This document shows, one piece after another, positions 21,279-33,573 of a stretch of DNA of 64,000 nucleotides. The stretch is taken from positions 62,001 through 126,000 of the forward strand of contig ML213533.1 in the NCBI GenBank assembly GCA_004369045.1, given 5' to 3'. Made by a program: the position numbers and the translations under genes. Numbering within the stretch: position 1 is the stretch's first letter; the number at the start of each line of letters is the position of its first letter. The notes beneath the pieces were generated by a model, which saw only the letters and a list, made by a program, of their open reading frames with translations, did no database searches and was not told the DNA's origin. Origin of the DNA: Heliocybe sulcata. Taxonomy: Eukaryota; Basidiomycota; Agaricomycetes; Gloeophyllales; Gloeophyllaceae.

Positions 21279-24032
21279 ATGTCTCGTTCGCCGTCTCGAC
21301 CGGTCGAAATCACCTCTCCTCGTCGTACATCGCAGACGCTCGCCGAGCCCGCCTCCTCCACAGGTACACCAGACATCCGCGTCCTCCGTGCGCAATACTC
21401 TGGCACGCCGCCCCTCCCTAACATTCCCCCTAGGTCCGTTGCGGGCACGCCTCGAAGCGCCGGCTTCGTCTCGCAATCGGTACAGCCCAGGTCGTCCTTG
21501 TCGCCGCTTGTGCAGCGTGGCTCGCCTTTGTTGGGCGCTGGGAGCTCTATCGAGCCTCAGGAGCCTGTCGAACAGGGCGGGTTGAGCGCGAGCAGGCCGA
21601 CGGGGTCGCCGAGCGGTAGCAGCAATGAGGAAATGACGCTGGATGCATTGACTGATGAGGAGAAGGCAAAGGTTCTCAGGAGGCATCTGGTCTCCAGGGA
21701 GGAGAGGGATCGGCAGCAGGCAGAGGACGCAGGGTCGAGTAATGGACAGGATGCGTCTGTGGGGACCTCACGGCCGTCTTCAGCCTTGCTTCGGAGGGAA
21801 GATACTGAGCCGTTCCCAATACCGTACCAGGCGCCGGGTGCTGATATAACGTGAGTAGTGTCGCAACGTGCTGGTTCATCATCCTGACTGTCGATTATTA
21901 GACATGATGTGTACAAGTGGCAATCTCGCGCAAATGGGCGGCTGCGGGCTGCATCGTTTTCTGGAGCGTCGACGGCGCCGCCTGATCCGGCGTTTGAGCA
22001 CATTCACGAGCCTGGAGGCTTTAGACGCAACTATGTCATGTTGAGAGCGCATGAGCGGGGAACGCATCAGCCTCGGATACTGCGCAGCTTCATTGACTTT
22101 CTCTACGTTTACGGGCACTTTGTGCGTATACCAATCCCATTCTTTGGCGTCATACTGACATAAATTATTCCATGATAGGCTGGTGAAGAGCTCGACGAGG
22201 ACGAGGAACTAGAGGATATCCCGGAAGAAGACGAAGCTACTGTTGTTCCCCCTGGTTCCTCGGAACCTTTCTTCACTGGGGCGGATGCGGAGGCAGGTCG
22301 TCAGGACGGTGTCGGGAAGGACGCTCATGAGCGGACGCCACTCCTCCGTGGGCATTCCAAATCAAAATCGAGATCTCGTCCCAGGCGAGCCTCCAGTGCG
22401 GGAGGCCATCATGGCGATGCCAGTGTGACGGACGCAGTGCTTATGGTATTGTCCTTTATACTAGTATCCGAAACTGTTGGTTCTGATAGGCGATATAGCT
22501 CTTGAAATCATTCGTAGGAACGGGAATTTTATTCTTGGGCAAAGCGTAGGCGTCGTTTCATTTGCAGTAACACTTGCACATCTGACCGACGGATCCCATT
22601 CGGACTGATCTAGCTTCCTGAATGGCGGAATCCTCTTTTCCACACTGACGCTGTCCTTCATTGCCTTGATCTCGCTGTACTCGTTCTTGCTTCTCGTCAA
22701 CACGAAATTCATCGTTCCGGGAAGCTTCGGCGGTATGTTTCCGATTTTTCATCTTAGCGTGTGCGTCTGATATAGATTGTCATATCAGATATTGGCGGGG
22801 AGCTGTATGGCCCATGGTTCCGCTACACCATCTTGACTTCTATCGTCATTTCGCAACTTGGCTTCGTCTCGGCGTACACGATTTTCGTCTCGGAGAATCT
22901 GCAGGCCTTCGTCCTCGGCATAACCCATTGCGCGAAACTTATATCAATTCCGTACTTCATTTTGATGCAACTGGTTATCTTCCTGCCCATGGTGCTCATC
23001 CGTAACCTTGCCAAATTGAGCACGGCGGCGCTGGTGGCGGATGCGTTCATCGTCGCCGGATTGTTGTATATCTTTGGGAGTGAGATGAAGATCATTTCGG
23101 ATAGGGGATTTGCGAAGGTTGAATTGTTTAACCCGAAGGATTTCCCGTTGTTGATTGGGTATGTGACCATTATTTGAGTTGAGTTCTGTGAGCCTTACTG
23201 ATGGGTCGTAGCACTGCTGTATTCTCCTTCGAGGGCATTGGTCTGGTTATTCCTATTACCGACGCCATGCGTGAACCAAGGAAGTTCCCGGCTGTCCTTA
23301 CTGGTGTCATGCTCTTCCTGATGGGTTGGTGTCTACAAAATTGCGGTAGTCTTTGATGCTCAACCTGTTCCTATAGTCCTATTCGGGGGAGGCGGCGCTC
23401 TCGCCTACCTAACTTTCGGTGCCGATATCCAGACAGTGGTTATCAAGAACCTCAACCAGGACAGCAAGATGGTCCAAGTGGTACAATTCCTGTACTCCAT
23501 CGCGATTCTGCTTTCGGTGCCACTGCAGCTGTTCCCTGCCGTCCGGATCATGGAGAATGGGATCTTCACGCGCAGCGGCAAGGGCGACACTAAGGTGAAG
23601 TGGCTGAAGAACGTCTTCCGGTTCGGCTGTGTCGTATTCTGCTCGCTCTTAGCGTGGGCTGGTGCGGCGGACTTGGATAAATTCGTGTCCTTCATTGGCA
23701 GTTTCGCTTGGTATGACATTTGCTAACTTTCCTCTATCCATGCTGACTATCTCGGGTTCAGCGTACCGTTGTGTTATGTCTATCCCGCCATGCTCCACTA
23801 CAAGATTGCTCGCACCCGGCGTCAGAGAATCGCGGATATCGCTTTGATGATCTTTGGTATGGCTGCGGCTATCTACACCACCGTTCAGACATTACAGGTA
23901 TGCCTCGGACATTACTTTCGTGCTGGACAGCCAATGTCTGACTCGTTGTGATTTTAGTTGATGCTCTCCCCCGCCCCCTCGGAGGGCGGCCCCAAAGTTG
24001 GAGATTGTAATGGTCCTTCAGGTGGCCTCTAA
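21279..24032 (+). CDS. AVT3/AVT4-type vacuolar amino acid transporter (AAAP family)
   Basis: Predicted multi-pass amino acid/auxin permease (SLC32/36/38-like). Exons: 21279-21850, 21902-22121, 22179-22445, 22499-22545, 22614-22732, 22789-23158, 23212-23324, 23377-23710, 23762-23897, 23958-24032. A soluble Ser/Pro-rich N-terminus of about 350 residues, with an acidic patch (EELDEDEELEDIPEEDE) and a dileucine-like ERTPLLRG, precedes the membrane domain; yeast Avt3/Avt4 and Avt1 also have long N-termini. The first membrane segment has the family signature LLKSFVGTGILFLGKAF, and others follow at ILFSTLTLSFIALISLYSF, VSAYTIFVSENLQ, VFSFEGIGLVIPI and GGGGALAYLTFGAD. Yeast relatives export neutral amino acids from the vacuole. 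Vacuolar location and direction are inferred. The C-terminal tail is short and hydrophilic. Confidence 0.93.
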
Positions 24033-24410
24033 CTTCATGTGTTGGGCGCAATATGCTGTGCTTCATGGGCAACATCAGCTTTTTGAGACGATCACTGGAG
24101 CTCTTAGGATCGTGCCTTCGCCCGATCTTACAACATCTGCAATATTATCTGCATCTATGCTCTGCATTAAACATGTATAGTTTACGCATTTTTGGGTACT
24201 CTGGTATCGTATGGTAGATATCGTAGCGTCATCGCTTAATCGTCCATGCTTAATCGTCCATGCTATTTTTGTGTATGTTGCACTTCGGAAGTTGCCAGAC
24301 CTTCAAGTTCTCTGGTTGCTCATCAGCTACTGCGCTATTCTGGAGACTCATCCTTCTGCGACTTCAAATCCTTATCTCACTCAGCGCGGGCAGGTGGGAT
24401 ACAGCACGGT

Positions 24411-25464
24411 ATGTCCTCTGAGGCCTCATCATCATCTGCTACGGCAGCAAACGCGAAAAGCGTACCAGCACGTCCTGCCGATGAAGACATCGAGAAGCTG
24501 CTTAGCCGGGAGGCTTCGGCGTTCCAGAGGGAGATGGAAGTAGAGAGGATTCTGAAGGCATTCAAGTTGAAGTCAGTGCTACTATTGTTCCCACTACTAT
24601 CTAGTTCTAACGACTGCGAAACGCTCGTGTTCAGTCCGTACGACATACTCGATATCAGCGAGGCAGCTACGCCGGAAGAGATCAAGCGCCGGTACCGTCA
24701 ACTCTCCCTTTGTGAGCACGGGCTTGGCTTTACTTTCTATCGTCCCTTGGCCTAGTCGATTAATGACAACCAATGTACGTTGCCTGATTTACAGTCATCC
24801 ATCCTGACAAGACCCCCCATGCTCGTGCTCCAGAGGCTTTTGACATACTGAAGAAGGTGAGTTGGACTGGGCATCCTGAACGGCAGCATCTTCGATTCTC
24901 ATTTGCTTGTAACTGATATGTGGGCGCCTTGCTGATCGAGGTGTTTGCAGGCCGAGAACGACCTCAGTGAGCAGAAGACACGCGAAGAACTAGATGCTGT
25001 CATCAAGCAGGCGCGGCTCCTAGTACTCAAAGCCAACAACCTTCCTTCCTCTACTAAGGATGATGACCTGGAGCTGAAGCGTCTTCAGCCTACGTTTAAG
25101 GTCCAGCATCGAGACAAGAGCAAGGAACTACTGATCGAGGAAGAGGTCAGGAGGCGCAAGTAAGAGTTTCGCAGCTCATCCCGTGTTCTATGACTGACAT
25201 CTGGATTACGGCAGGGCTATCAAGATGAATCTTGCAAACGAAGGCTTGGAAGCGAAGAAGAAAGAGGAGGAGGTGTCCTCCAAGAAGAGGAAAGCTGAGG
25301 ACGACAAGGCTTGGGAAGGTACGGACTATATGCTCCTGGATCGACCAATGGTATGCTGATTCATCTGGTGTCTAGATGGCCGAGAGCAGCGCGTAGGCAG
25401 TTGGAGGAATTTCTCGAATACCAAGAAGAAGAAGAAGACGAAGGGGCCAGCTCTCCTGGGCTGA
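24411..25464 (+). CDS. DNAJC8: DNAJC8 homologue, J-domain splicing-associated protein
   Basis: Predicted 233-aa nuclear J-domain protein from six exons: 24411-24571, 24635-24711, 24795-24856, 24951-25159, 25215-25318, 25376-25464. The J domain begins at NPYDILDISEAATPEEIKRR and carries the Hsp70-activating HPD (LFIHPDKTPH), split by intron 2. The C-terminal half is a long charged helix, and the end (DGREQRVGSWRNF then a Lys-rich run) matches the DNAJC8 tail, as in S. pombe Spf31. Human DNAJC8 co-purifies with spliceosomes and binds SRPK1. Length is close to the human 253 residues. The gene is followed by a convergent RMI1 gene 178 bp away. Intron 3 (94 nt) is longer than the others. Confidence 0.92.
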
Positions 25465-25642
25465 TATACGATACTCTCAATTTGTTGTAGGTTATGTGTA
25501 GGCGTCTGTGCTCTGTATACCAGTCTATTTTATACATTTCGCTGCCTGTACATTTCCGAGCGACAAATTACAAATCAGCGAATCATCTGGAACAGGTCGT
25601 TCATGGAAAGCAGACATAGAACAAGTATCCGCACAGCTTACA

Positions 25643-27256
25643 TCAATCTGATATGTCGATCACGTCGTCCGAGTTTGACTGGACTATAGGGATTCTCCGT
25701 CGAACTTGCCTCAATGACATGGCGACATTCTCCTTGTCGTCTTCGTCGTCGTCGATTTCTATGACATCATCTTCCTGAAGTCGCCTTGTGACTAAGGTAC
25801 TGCCTGAAGATGAGGACGCGGTCCCTGCGACTGGGAGAGGCGCAGCACTGGAACCATGCTTGAGGGCCCCAAGCTTTTCTACCTCCGACAAGTGCTCCAG
25901 CGCAGCTTCGTCCCATTGAAAGCTGTCGTCGTCGAAACCGTCTGAGCTGGGTATAGACTGAGCACCCTGGCCATTCTCATCTTTATGCCAACCGAGTCGA
26001 CCGGATGACGAGGCTACGGGCTGGGAGAACAAGTTCTCTGGAGCCAGCTGGGCGCATGGATTCGATGCGAAACTCGCCGAGTTCTGCGCAAAATAATGAG
26101 ATCGCTGTAATCCCGGAAGTGTGGCTTCGTCAAGAGGAAAGCTTGTCGTGGGCTTGGACGAAGCGGGGGTTTTGTGCTTCCGCTCGTGGTCTTCTGCGTC
26201 ATCGCTACTAGAAAATAACGTAGCCGATGATGCAGGGACGGCCGGGCGATCCGACAGAGCGCCCAGGGCAGTGCGACTAATGCTTCTCACAGGTAGATTC
26301 GACGGACCTGCAATAGGCCGCGCCTGTTGTTCGGGCTCTGGATCGCGGGCAATCTCGAAGAGAGGCGCTTCTTCGGCTTGTTGTGGTGGCTGTATGTCCG
26401 GAAGCCTTACCTCGGAGAAACATGTAAGTCACTGAAGATGGACAGATACTATTCGATCTCACCCCATCCGCAATCTGAGACCCCGCTTGAAGTCAAAATC
26501 TTGGGAAGCTTCGCGGTCTTCAGTTTGATAACCTTTCAAGATGACGGACGAGGGTTCCAGGAAGGCGATGCCTCTTCGGATCAGGACATTTTTGAGTAAG
26601 ATCTGTCCAAAGTCAGTTCGCGAGATCAGAAACATGGGCGTATACAATGGGGAAAGTTCAACATGATCATAGCAGCGTGAACAGAAGACTGACTTTAAAC
26701 CCTAATGGGGTCTCTCCGAGTGCCAGTTCAGGTAACTTGCGATATTCGATGGCCTTGACGGAGACATTACCGTCGCTAAGTTCTAAACGCATCATCGAAC
26801 GAGGATAACGAGGAATAGGCCCCTCCTCTTCATCGTCTTCCTGTCCCAAACCGGCGAGGTCGGCTCTGTCGATGCGCGTCTGTCTAACGTTCTGAAGGGA
26901 AAACGCGCTGTGGCCTATGTCCGTTATAGCTGTTACTTCAACAAGGACTTGTCCCTGTAATCGTCTGCCGTTGTACTTGGATATGTCGTGTGGCAGACCC
27001 GTGCCCGGAACCATGGAATCGCGGAGATCGGATTGAAGGAGTTGAGACTCTATGTTGTCCAGTATTCTCTGAAGATCAGTGGACGGATCAGGATTCATTT
27101 CTTCAACTATCCAGTCATAGCAGTCGTTCAACCATTCCTTCGGATCCTTTGTCAGTTGAATATTCCAAGCTGAGAGACTAGGTGGCATACCGCAGCGACT
27201 TGTGGCCTCGGATATGTATCCCGCACCCATTGCACTACTTGAAAGGTGGCAGGCAT
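25643..27256 (-). CDS. RMI1: RMI1 homologue, subunit of the RecQ-Top3-Rmi1 dissolvasome
   Basis: Predicted 473-aa protein. Exons: 27256-27191, 27146-26694, 26602-26463, 26405-25643. The N-terminal three-helix part (FQVVQWVRDTYPRPQV then DPKEWLNDCYDWIVEE) and the OB-fold (GQVLVEVTAITDIGHSAF, RSMMRLELSDG, ILLKNVLIRRGIAFLEP) are typical of RMI1, which stimulates topoisomerase III to dissolve double Holliday junctions with a RecQ helicase. The C-terminal half is disordered and Ser-rich, and ends in an acidic stretch (VIEIDDDEDDKENV) and DDVIDISD; that pattern resembles SUMO-interacting motifs but this is only inference. The third intron is the least certain: its acceptor was chosen because it alone keeps frame with the tail. 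The gene is divergent from the paladin-like gene, 293 bp apart. Confidence 0.88.
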
Positions 27257-27549
27257 CTGTAGGTATAATGCAAGCAGTTTCTTTCTATAGTGATAAGTAT
27301 CGTGGCACGGAGGATGCGTTATAAACAACCGTCAGTGCTGCACTGAAAGAATTCGAACCTGAAAGAGTCCACTGCCCGATCGAGATCGTCGACGTGCCAC
27401 GTGGGCATATAGCCGGAGCAAAGGTTCGGTTAACCCCCTTGAGCGCGTCGCATATCCGGTCGTTTTACCGAGTGCTTCATTTGAGCCTGTACACGTTTCT
27501 TATTCTCCGTCCTCCTACCGCGCAAGATAACTAAAGCAGGAGCTGGGAT
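27257..27549. promoter_or_regulatory. Divergent promoter of RMI1 and paladin-like gene
   Basis: A 293-bp region between two divergent start codons. It contains a palindromic E-box CACGTG at 27398-27403, a core bound by bHLH proteins (Pho4, Cbf1 and USF types). The CACGTGGG form is one that Pho4 prefers in yeast; whether that holds here is inference. No clear TATA box. Confidence 0.5.
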
Positions 27550-30500
27550 ATGGATGCGCGCCGTATGAAGCCTTCATCGTCGCTGGGCAATTCAGGTGAC
27601 AGACCATCTTCTGTTCCACCGGGTCCGCACAATGCTGCATATAATTCGGTTTCATCTGTCTTGCAACATGTTCGCTCTCTTGCCAGCACACCAGTCCCTA
27701 CAAGAGTGGCTAGTGATCCTTCTAGTCCTACTCCGAGGAGAGAAGCGTCGACTCCCAGCAGTGGTACTGGCTTGGATCTCATGCCTAATCTCCAGCGATC
27801 CGGGCCCTCCATTGTCAAGACGAGAACAGGGAGTGTGCTATCTCGGGGGTTCATCTTGAAAACAGACCACTATCCATCAGGTCTGTCTCATTAGGGACGA
27901 GTATGCAGATGATGCTTAAAGTTATGCAGGAAGGGCGCTCGACTTGGATTTGAATGTACACGGTGCACCGAACTTCAGAGCGCCGAAGCAGGGAAATCTA
28001 AATATATTTGGTGCCGCGCAACCTCGCACCCAAGGCTTAAGAGCTATTCTTTCGATTTTGCGTGCGCGGCCCAATACACCTAACCCGACACATGTCGTCT
28101 GGTTCTCCACAAGAGAAGAACCAATCAGTATGCCATGATCGTCCCTTTCAGGTTGCATATCCGAACTAAGTTCTCACCGTTCAGTATATATCTCTGGACG
28201 ACCCTTTGTTCTCCGTGACTCATCGGAGCCACGACGCACTTTGAAGCTATCCGACCGGGCGGAGAACATAGAGGATATTGAAAAGCGCCTGAAGAATGAC
28301 ATTTTGCAGGAAGCGACAAAGTGAGTCTAGTACACGCGCTCGAATGACCATGTAATTCACTATCAAGGAAAGATACGGTGGCCTGGTCCTGACACATAAC
28401 GAAGTCGGTACGTTCCAGGCGTGACAGTGAAGCCCCAACTCCGAGCTCATCCGAATGAGTTTTCTAGCGTCAGAGGGCGGAGAAGGTCCTATACTTCCGA
28501 CGTGGACGGCTGCGGACGCCAGTAATGTGAAGACTTCTCGAGAGGTGTGGGAGAATATGGCGCAAGCTGGATGGCATGTCAAGGTAGATCGGTGTTCCCT
28601 ATCCTCAATCCTGTTTTTAATGTCCCACCTCCCTGTAGTATCATCGGTGAGAACGATTTCACTGTAATTCTCCTGCTGTTAACTGACCCCGGGAAGTATT
28701 CCTATCTCGCCCGAGCGGCCCATTGAAGTAAGCTGACGTTCCATTAGACCTCAACAGTATGACTGAAGAATTTTTAGGACAACTATCTAGATGCGTACCT
28801 GTCTGTCATCGAGACGACGGACCCGCTTCAGACAGCTCTCGTGTTCTCTTGTGGAATGGGAGCGGTCCGGACAACGTTTGCCATGGTAGCGGCTAGTCTG
28901 ATCAGGAGAAAGCAATTGATTCAGGCTGGCTTGGAGGACCCTTACGCCCGCCGAGGCATAGGATCTGGGCCGAGTGCGTCGCTCGTCGATGGGATTAATG
29001 GGATCAGTTCGGTACGTGGGCGGTCGTACAAGCGCCCGCGCCAGCTCATCCTTGCTTATGTTAGCCGACGAGATCGCCTGGGGGGTCCCCGGTCAGTAAC
29101 TCGCCATGTGCTCGATCCAGCTAATTCACATATCAATTGTAGGCACCTGAAAGCAGGATCGCTCAAGCTTTAGAGCAAGCCAGCGCTCAACAAGACCTGA
29201 ACCGCTCTCTTCTGCGTTTGACTTACATTCTTCAACGGAGTACGATGCGATGTTTTTCTGGTGCCTATAATTTTCTCATCCCGACTATATGTCAGGTATG
29301 GAGCAGAGGGACTCTGAATCAGCCGTGGAACTTCTTCTCGGACAGTCGGCCCTCCTCGATAAACTTAGAAAAGCGCACATGGGCAACTATAGCGTCATAC
29401 TAAGCTTGTTAGGCTGTCTCGATAATGGTCTAGCGGCAAAGAAACTGGTCGATAGAATCATCGACTCATGTAAAATCTCTCGCTTGTCCGGTCAGGTAAC
29501 TGCTCTGAATATTCGCTTCTAGGTGATCAAGTGACAAATCTGCGAGAGGATATTCTGGCACATCGAGTTAAGTATTCACTCACGACCACTCTGGCTGAGG
29601 GTCCCAGAGAGGAGTTCCTGGACAAGGCCGTGAGGTCTCTCGAGAAATAGTGCGTGTATTGACTACAGTCAGGCTCACTGATGTGGGCCGGCTTCTATGC
29701 GTGCCGCTCACGTGTTTCGCAAAGCTTCTTCGCCATTGCCTTTGCAAGCTATGTCGATACTCAGGATGGGTTCACGCCGACTTTCTCTGATTGGCTCAAG
29801 GTAAAAACCATTCCCTTGACCTATGACAATGAGCCAGTATTAATAATCTTTCTCAAGGCGAGAACGGAGATATGGAAGTAAGCATCGCAGAGAAGTCTGG
29901 GAATAGTTCTAATTGCAATTATCAACAGTCAGGTTATGTTCTTGCGCAAAGCTCGAGGTTCGCGCCTAAATGTCTTTGCGCCTGTGAACGATCTCTCCGC
30001 TCTCTCAAAGACCGGCTCCGAGCGACGCGCGTTACTGCCCGGTCAAAAGAATGACGTTGCTATTTCCGGCGGACAGATACTAGGAGATGAATATTCAGAC
30101 CATGTCGTAAAGGTGCTCATCCTTCTTTTGGGGCTGGTCTTCTGTTAATCCGCGAATCTCCTTATACTCAGAACAGAAGCGGAATCATACTCCGCGAAGG
30201 GTACGCTGTCTTCAGATCGATTACGCATGGACTAGACTGATTCGGTCCAGGACCCTCTTGAAATCCGACCAATGGCTGAGTGAAAGTCGGCACGTTGAGC
30301 ATGGGGTTCGAGGCGCAATAAACTTCCGAAATATTCCCGGCAGCAAAATCTACGCATTAGGCCAGCCAACGATTGAAGCGGTCGACGAAGTTGTCGCGCG
30401 GGTGAAAGAAGCCCACCCAGAAGCAGAGCGTGTCGTGTGGATTACTCTCAGAGAAGAGCCCATCGTCTATGTTAATGGAGCACCGTACTGTCTCCGGCGA

Positions 30501-33500
30501 GAGGGCTTTTCTCTGAGAAACATGAAAGGTGCATCCCCATTTTGCTCCTGGCATAATTTGGTTCTCAAGTCTCCGTAGATTATGGGGGTATATCAGCCAC
30601 ACGCTTAGAAGTGCTTGAGGAGAGGCTCCGAGATGATGTGATCGGAGAGTTGCGCACGTTCGGCGGCAGGTAGTTGAGTTCAGGTTCATTCTACCAGAGC
30701 ACTTACAGCTTTGTCTCAGGCTGCTGCTTCATACCGAGACAGTAGACGGTTCAGTGATTCCGGTCTGGGAAGAAGTCAAGGAAGAACACGTGTTCGCCCT
30801 GAAAGACGTTATGGGAACGCGCCGATCCCCAGAAGCCCTCGTACATGTCCATTATGCGAGGATCCCGATAACTGCAGAACGCGCTCCAGACTTCTCAGAT
30901 CTGAGCGAACTAATTGATGTCGTCATCAGGACAGATTCTACGAACACGCCGATCGTTCTGAATTGTCAATTAGGTCGAGGAAGGAGTACCCTAACAGCCG
31001 TAAGCATAACAAACAATCCTATAAATTGCGAGGAACATGCATTGACCCAGATGCGCAGGTGATAGTGCTCCTGATACAGCGATGGCTAGAGAACAGTCGT
31101 TCAAACAAGGGTACTATCGCTCCCAGCTTGAGTCGATCATTATCTGTCAAGTCGATGACTGATAGCGTCGTGGACGCGGTGCCTTCTCGTCCCCGGCGTC
31201 ACTCATATACGGTAATCAACAGTGAGTAAGTTTCGAGCTGCGTCATGCGCTAGTCTGACCCCTTCATTGAAGATCTGCTGCGAGTAATTCGCAAAGGCCC
31301 AGCGGTCAAGGATGCTGTGGATGATGCGATAGACCAATGTGCTGAGGTGTACAATCTGCGTGATTCCATTGAGGAATACCGTGCTCTAGCAGAACAAGCT
31401 ACAGACGACAAGCAGAAGAAGTCACTGGCGCAAAAGGGTACGTATTGATATGACTGGCTGGCCGCAGTGTATCATACTCAACTTTACTTCCTCACAGGAT
31501 TGCACAACCTGCGACGCTACTTTGAGATGATTATCTTCCAATCTTATTTACAATCCACGGAGCCGGACACTATGGAGTCGCATGAGACTTTTGAGAGCTT
31601 CGTGGCAAACCGTCCAGGTCAGTCATCGCTCCTTGGAAATGCTTGAGACTTGCTATGAGACTGGGTGTCTCTAGTCATCAAGACATTCGAGAAGGAATTC
31701 CTCGTCGACGGCTCGGACGCTCTCAAGCTGATACAGCGTGCTGATGTCCTATCGGGAGCTGCGTTACCCGACGAAGTCATGCGAGTTGTCACGAACCGCT
31801 CCGGCACTGTACTATCTGCATCGACGATCCTCAAGAGCGACTTCTTCTCTAACTTGCAGAAAATGACATTGCCAGAGTAAGCGGCGTCAAACATTCTCTT
31901 GTGGTCAAAGGCGCGGCTGATGCTTCTATGAATAAGACGAATCGATGGGGCGCCTAACTTTAGGAGGGTGCCCCTCATGCTGAAGCTCAATACCTCGAGG
32001 GAGTCGAGCTCCCCTCACGATGCTAACTTTACAGCATGCGCAGGATCGAACGCTAAGATGGTCTGCGGCAGGTACGTGAAATCTGGCTTTGAATAGCCTG
32101 TGGATGATTCACTCGACGGCAATTAGTGGGATGCCCACAGTTCAAGGGTATGGCAGACCTATAACAATCTCCCGTGTAAACGTTTACTCATGCACATGAT
32201 ATCAGCTTGCGAAGGGCCCTGGCACGAGTTGAGGCTGGCCCTGACGGATCAAATACCGTGTATTGGACATCACTTCGAGAGGTGTGTCGTCAATTACAGC
32301 ATCAGAACGCAATTCTAAATCAGATCAGGAACCGGTCCTCTATGTAGCAGGGAGGCCACATGTGTTGCGCCTCTTTGACAGACCTTTGGAGAATGTGGAG
32401 TAAGTGCTTTTCACCGCGGTCTTGTGACACATTATGATGTCTTTTCAGAGCTACAGGCGTAACGACTGCGATGGTGGAGGCCATGGAACTGAATTTCAAG
32501 CGGGACGTTTTGCGCGAGGTTAGAGCGGGTAATGGCAGGATCTTGCTGCACGATGAGGTAGAAGAGCGGCCAGGCGTGTACTCTCTCGTTCCTATTTGGG
32601 AGACGGTGTCAGAGGAGGACATATTGACCCCTAGGGATGTGTTCGATTTGGTTGCGAAGGAAGGGTATAAGGTCAGCACTCTCCCCTATCGCAACCCGCG
32701 AGGCAGTTCACTAAGGTTCGCTACTGAATAGATCAACTATGATCGCGTAGCAATCGTAGGTTGCATACAACATTGAGGGTCGAAGCATACGTGGATCTGA
32801 CCCCTTCCATTCTAGACGGACGAACAGGCCCCGCTCCCAGATGCACTGTCGCAACTGTGTGATCGTATACGAAACGGACTACAGAACGCCGGGGATTTTG
32901 TATTCAATTGTCAGATGGGCCGCGGACGGACCACGACGGGCATGGTGACGGCGTGCCTGATTGCGACCACGACTGAATGGAACGAGCAGCAGGAGGATAA
33001 TGTGAGCGACGATGTCGTGTCCGAGGACTACGACGCTCTGGATGGTCCTTCAGAAGAGGAAGCGTATTTGCAGGGTATGTGGTTTCTTGTCGCCGTTGAC
33101 ATTGTCGGTTGATTGGTCCCTAGGCGAATACAAGATAATTCTGCAGCTCGTTGGAGTGCTCTCTCATGGCAAGGTGGCGAAGCGGTTGACCGACAGCGCT
33201 ATCGATCTTATGCAAGATGTGCAAAATCTGAGGAAAGCCATTTACGAGTGCGTGCAATCAACCTGAAATATATTATGCACGCCTGACTGCTATCAACGTT
33301 TAGCTACAAGCTCAAGGTGCAAGCATCGGACAAGGGGAGTCCCAAATGGCGGAAGCTTTTCAACCTCGGGGTGAACTACCTGTGAGTGCGGAGCCGTCGT
33401 GTCATCCTTTGGCTCATGGCTGGTATTCAAGATACCGGTACGGGATGCTGATAGTGTTTGCCAATTATCTCATCGAGTCGAGGGAGAAGACGGGAAGTGG

Positions 33501-33573
33501 GCTTACGTTCCCGGCTTGGCTGAGGGAGCACAGGGAGATTACGAAGTTGCTGGAGAAACGTTCTTTGGATTGA
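27550..33573 (+). CDS. Paladin-like (PALD) protein with three phosphatase-like modules
   Basis: Large multi-intron gene for a paladin-family protein, annotated in fungi as inositol hexakisphosphate-domain protein. After a Ser/Pro-rich leader (27550 on) come three repeats of one module: an N-terminal part with a REEP motif (WFSTREEPI; VWITLREEPIVYVNGAP; YWTSLRE/EPVLYVAGRP), a linker of the form (E/D)xRLxxD, then a P-loop C-x5-R as in dual-specificity and PTEN-like phosphatases. The loops are CGMGAVR near 28850, CQLGRGR near 30964 and CQMGRGR near 32909. The first differs from the other two and may be inactive. Vertebrate paladin removes phosphate from PI(4,5)P2; the fungal substrate is unknown. 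The C-terminus ends after FPAWLREHREITKLLEKRSLD. I have not fixed every splice, but conserved blocks occur in order across the whole span and the gene appears whole. Confidence 0.88.

Noticed and set aside
27340-27380. tRNA-like T-loop (GGTTCGAATTC on the minus strand)
   Set aside because: The flanking bases do not form a T-stem, and no anticodon arm or acceptor stem could be drawn.
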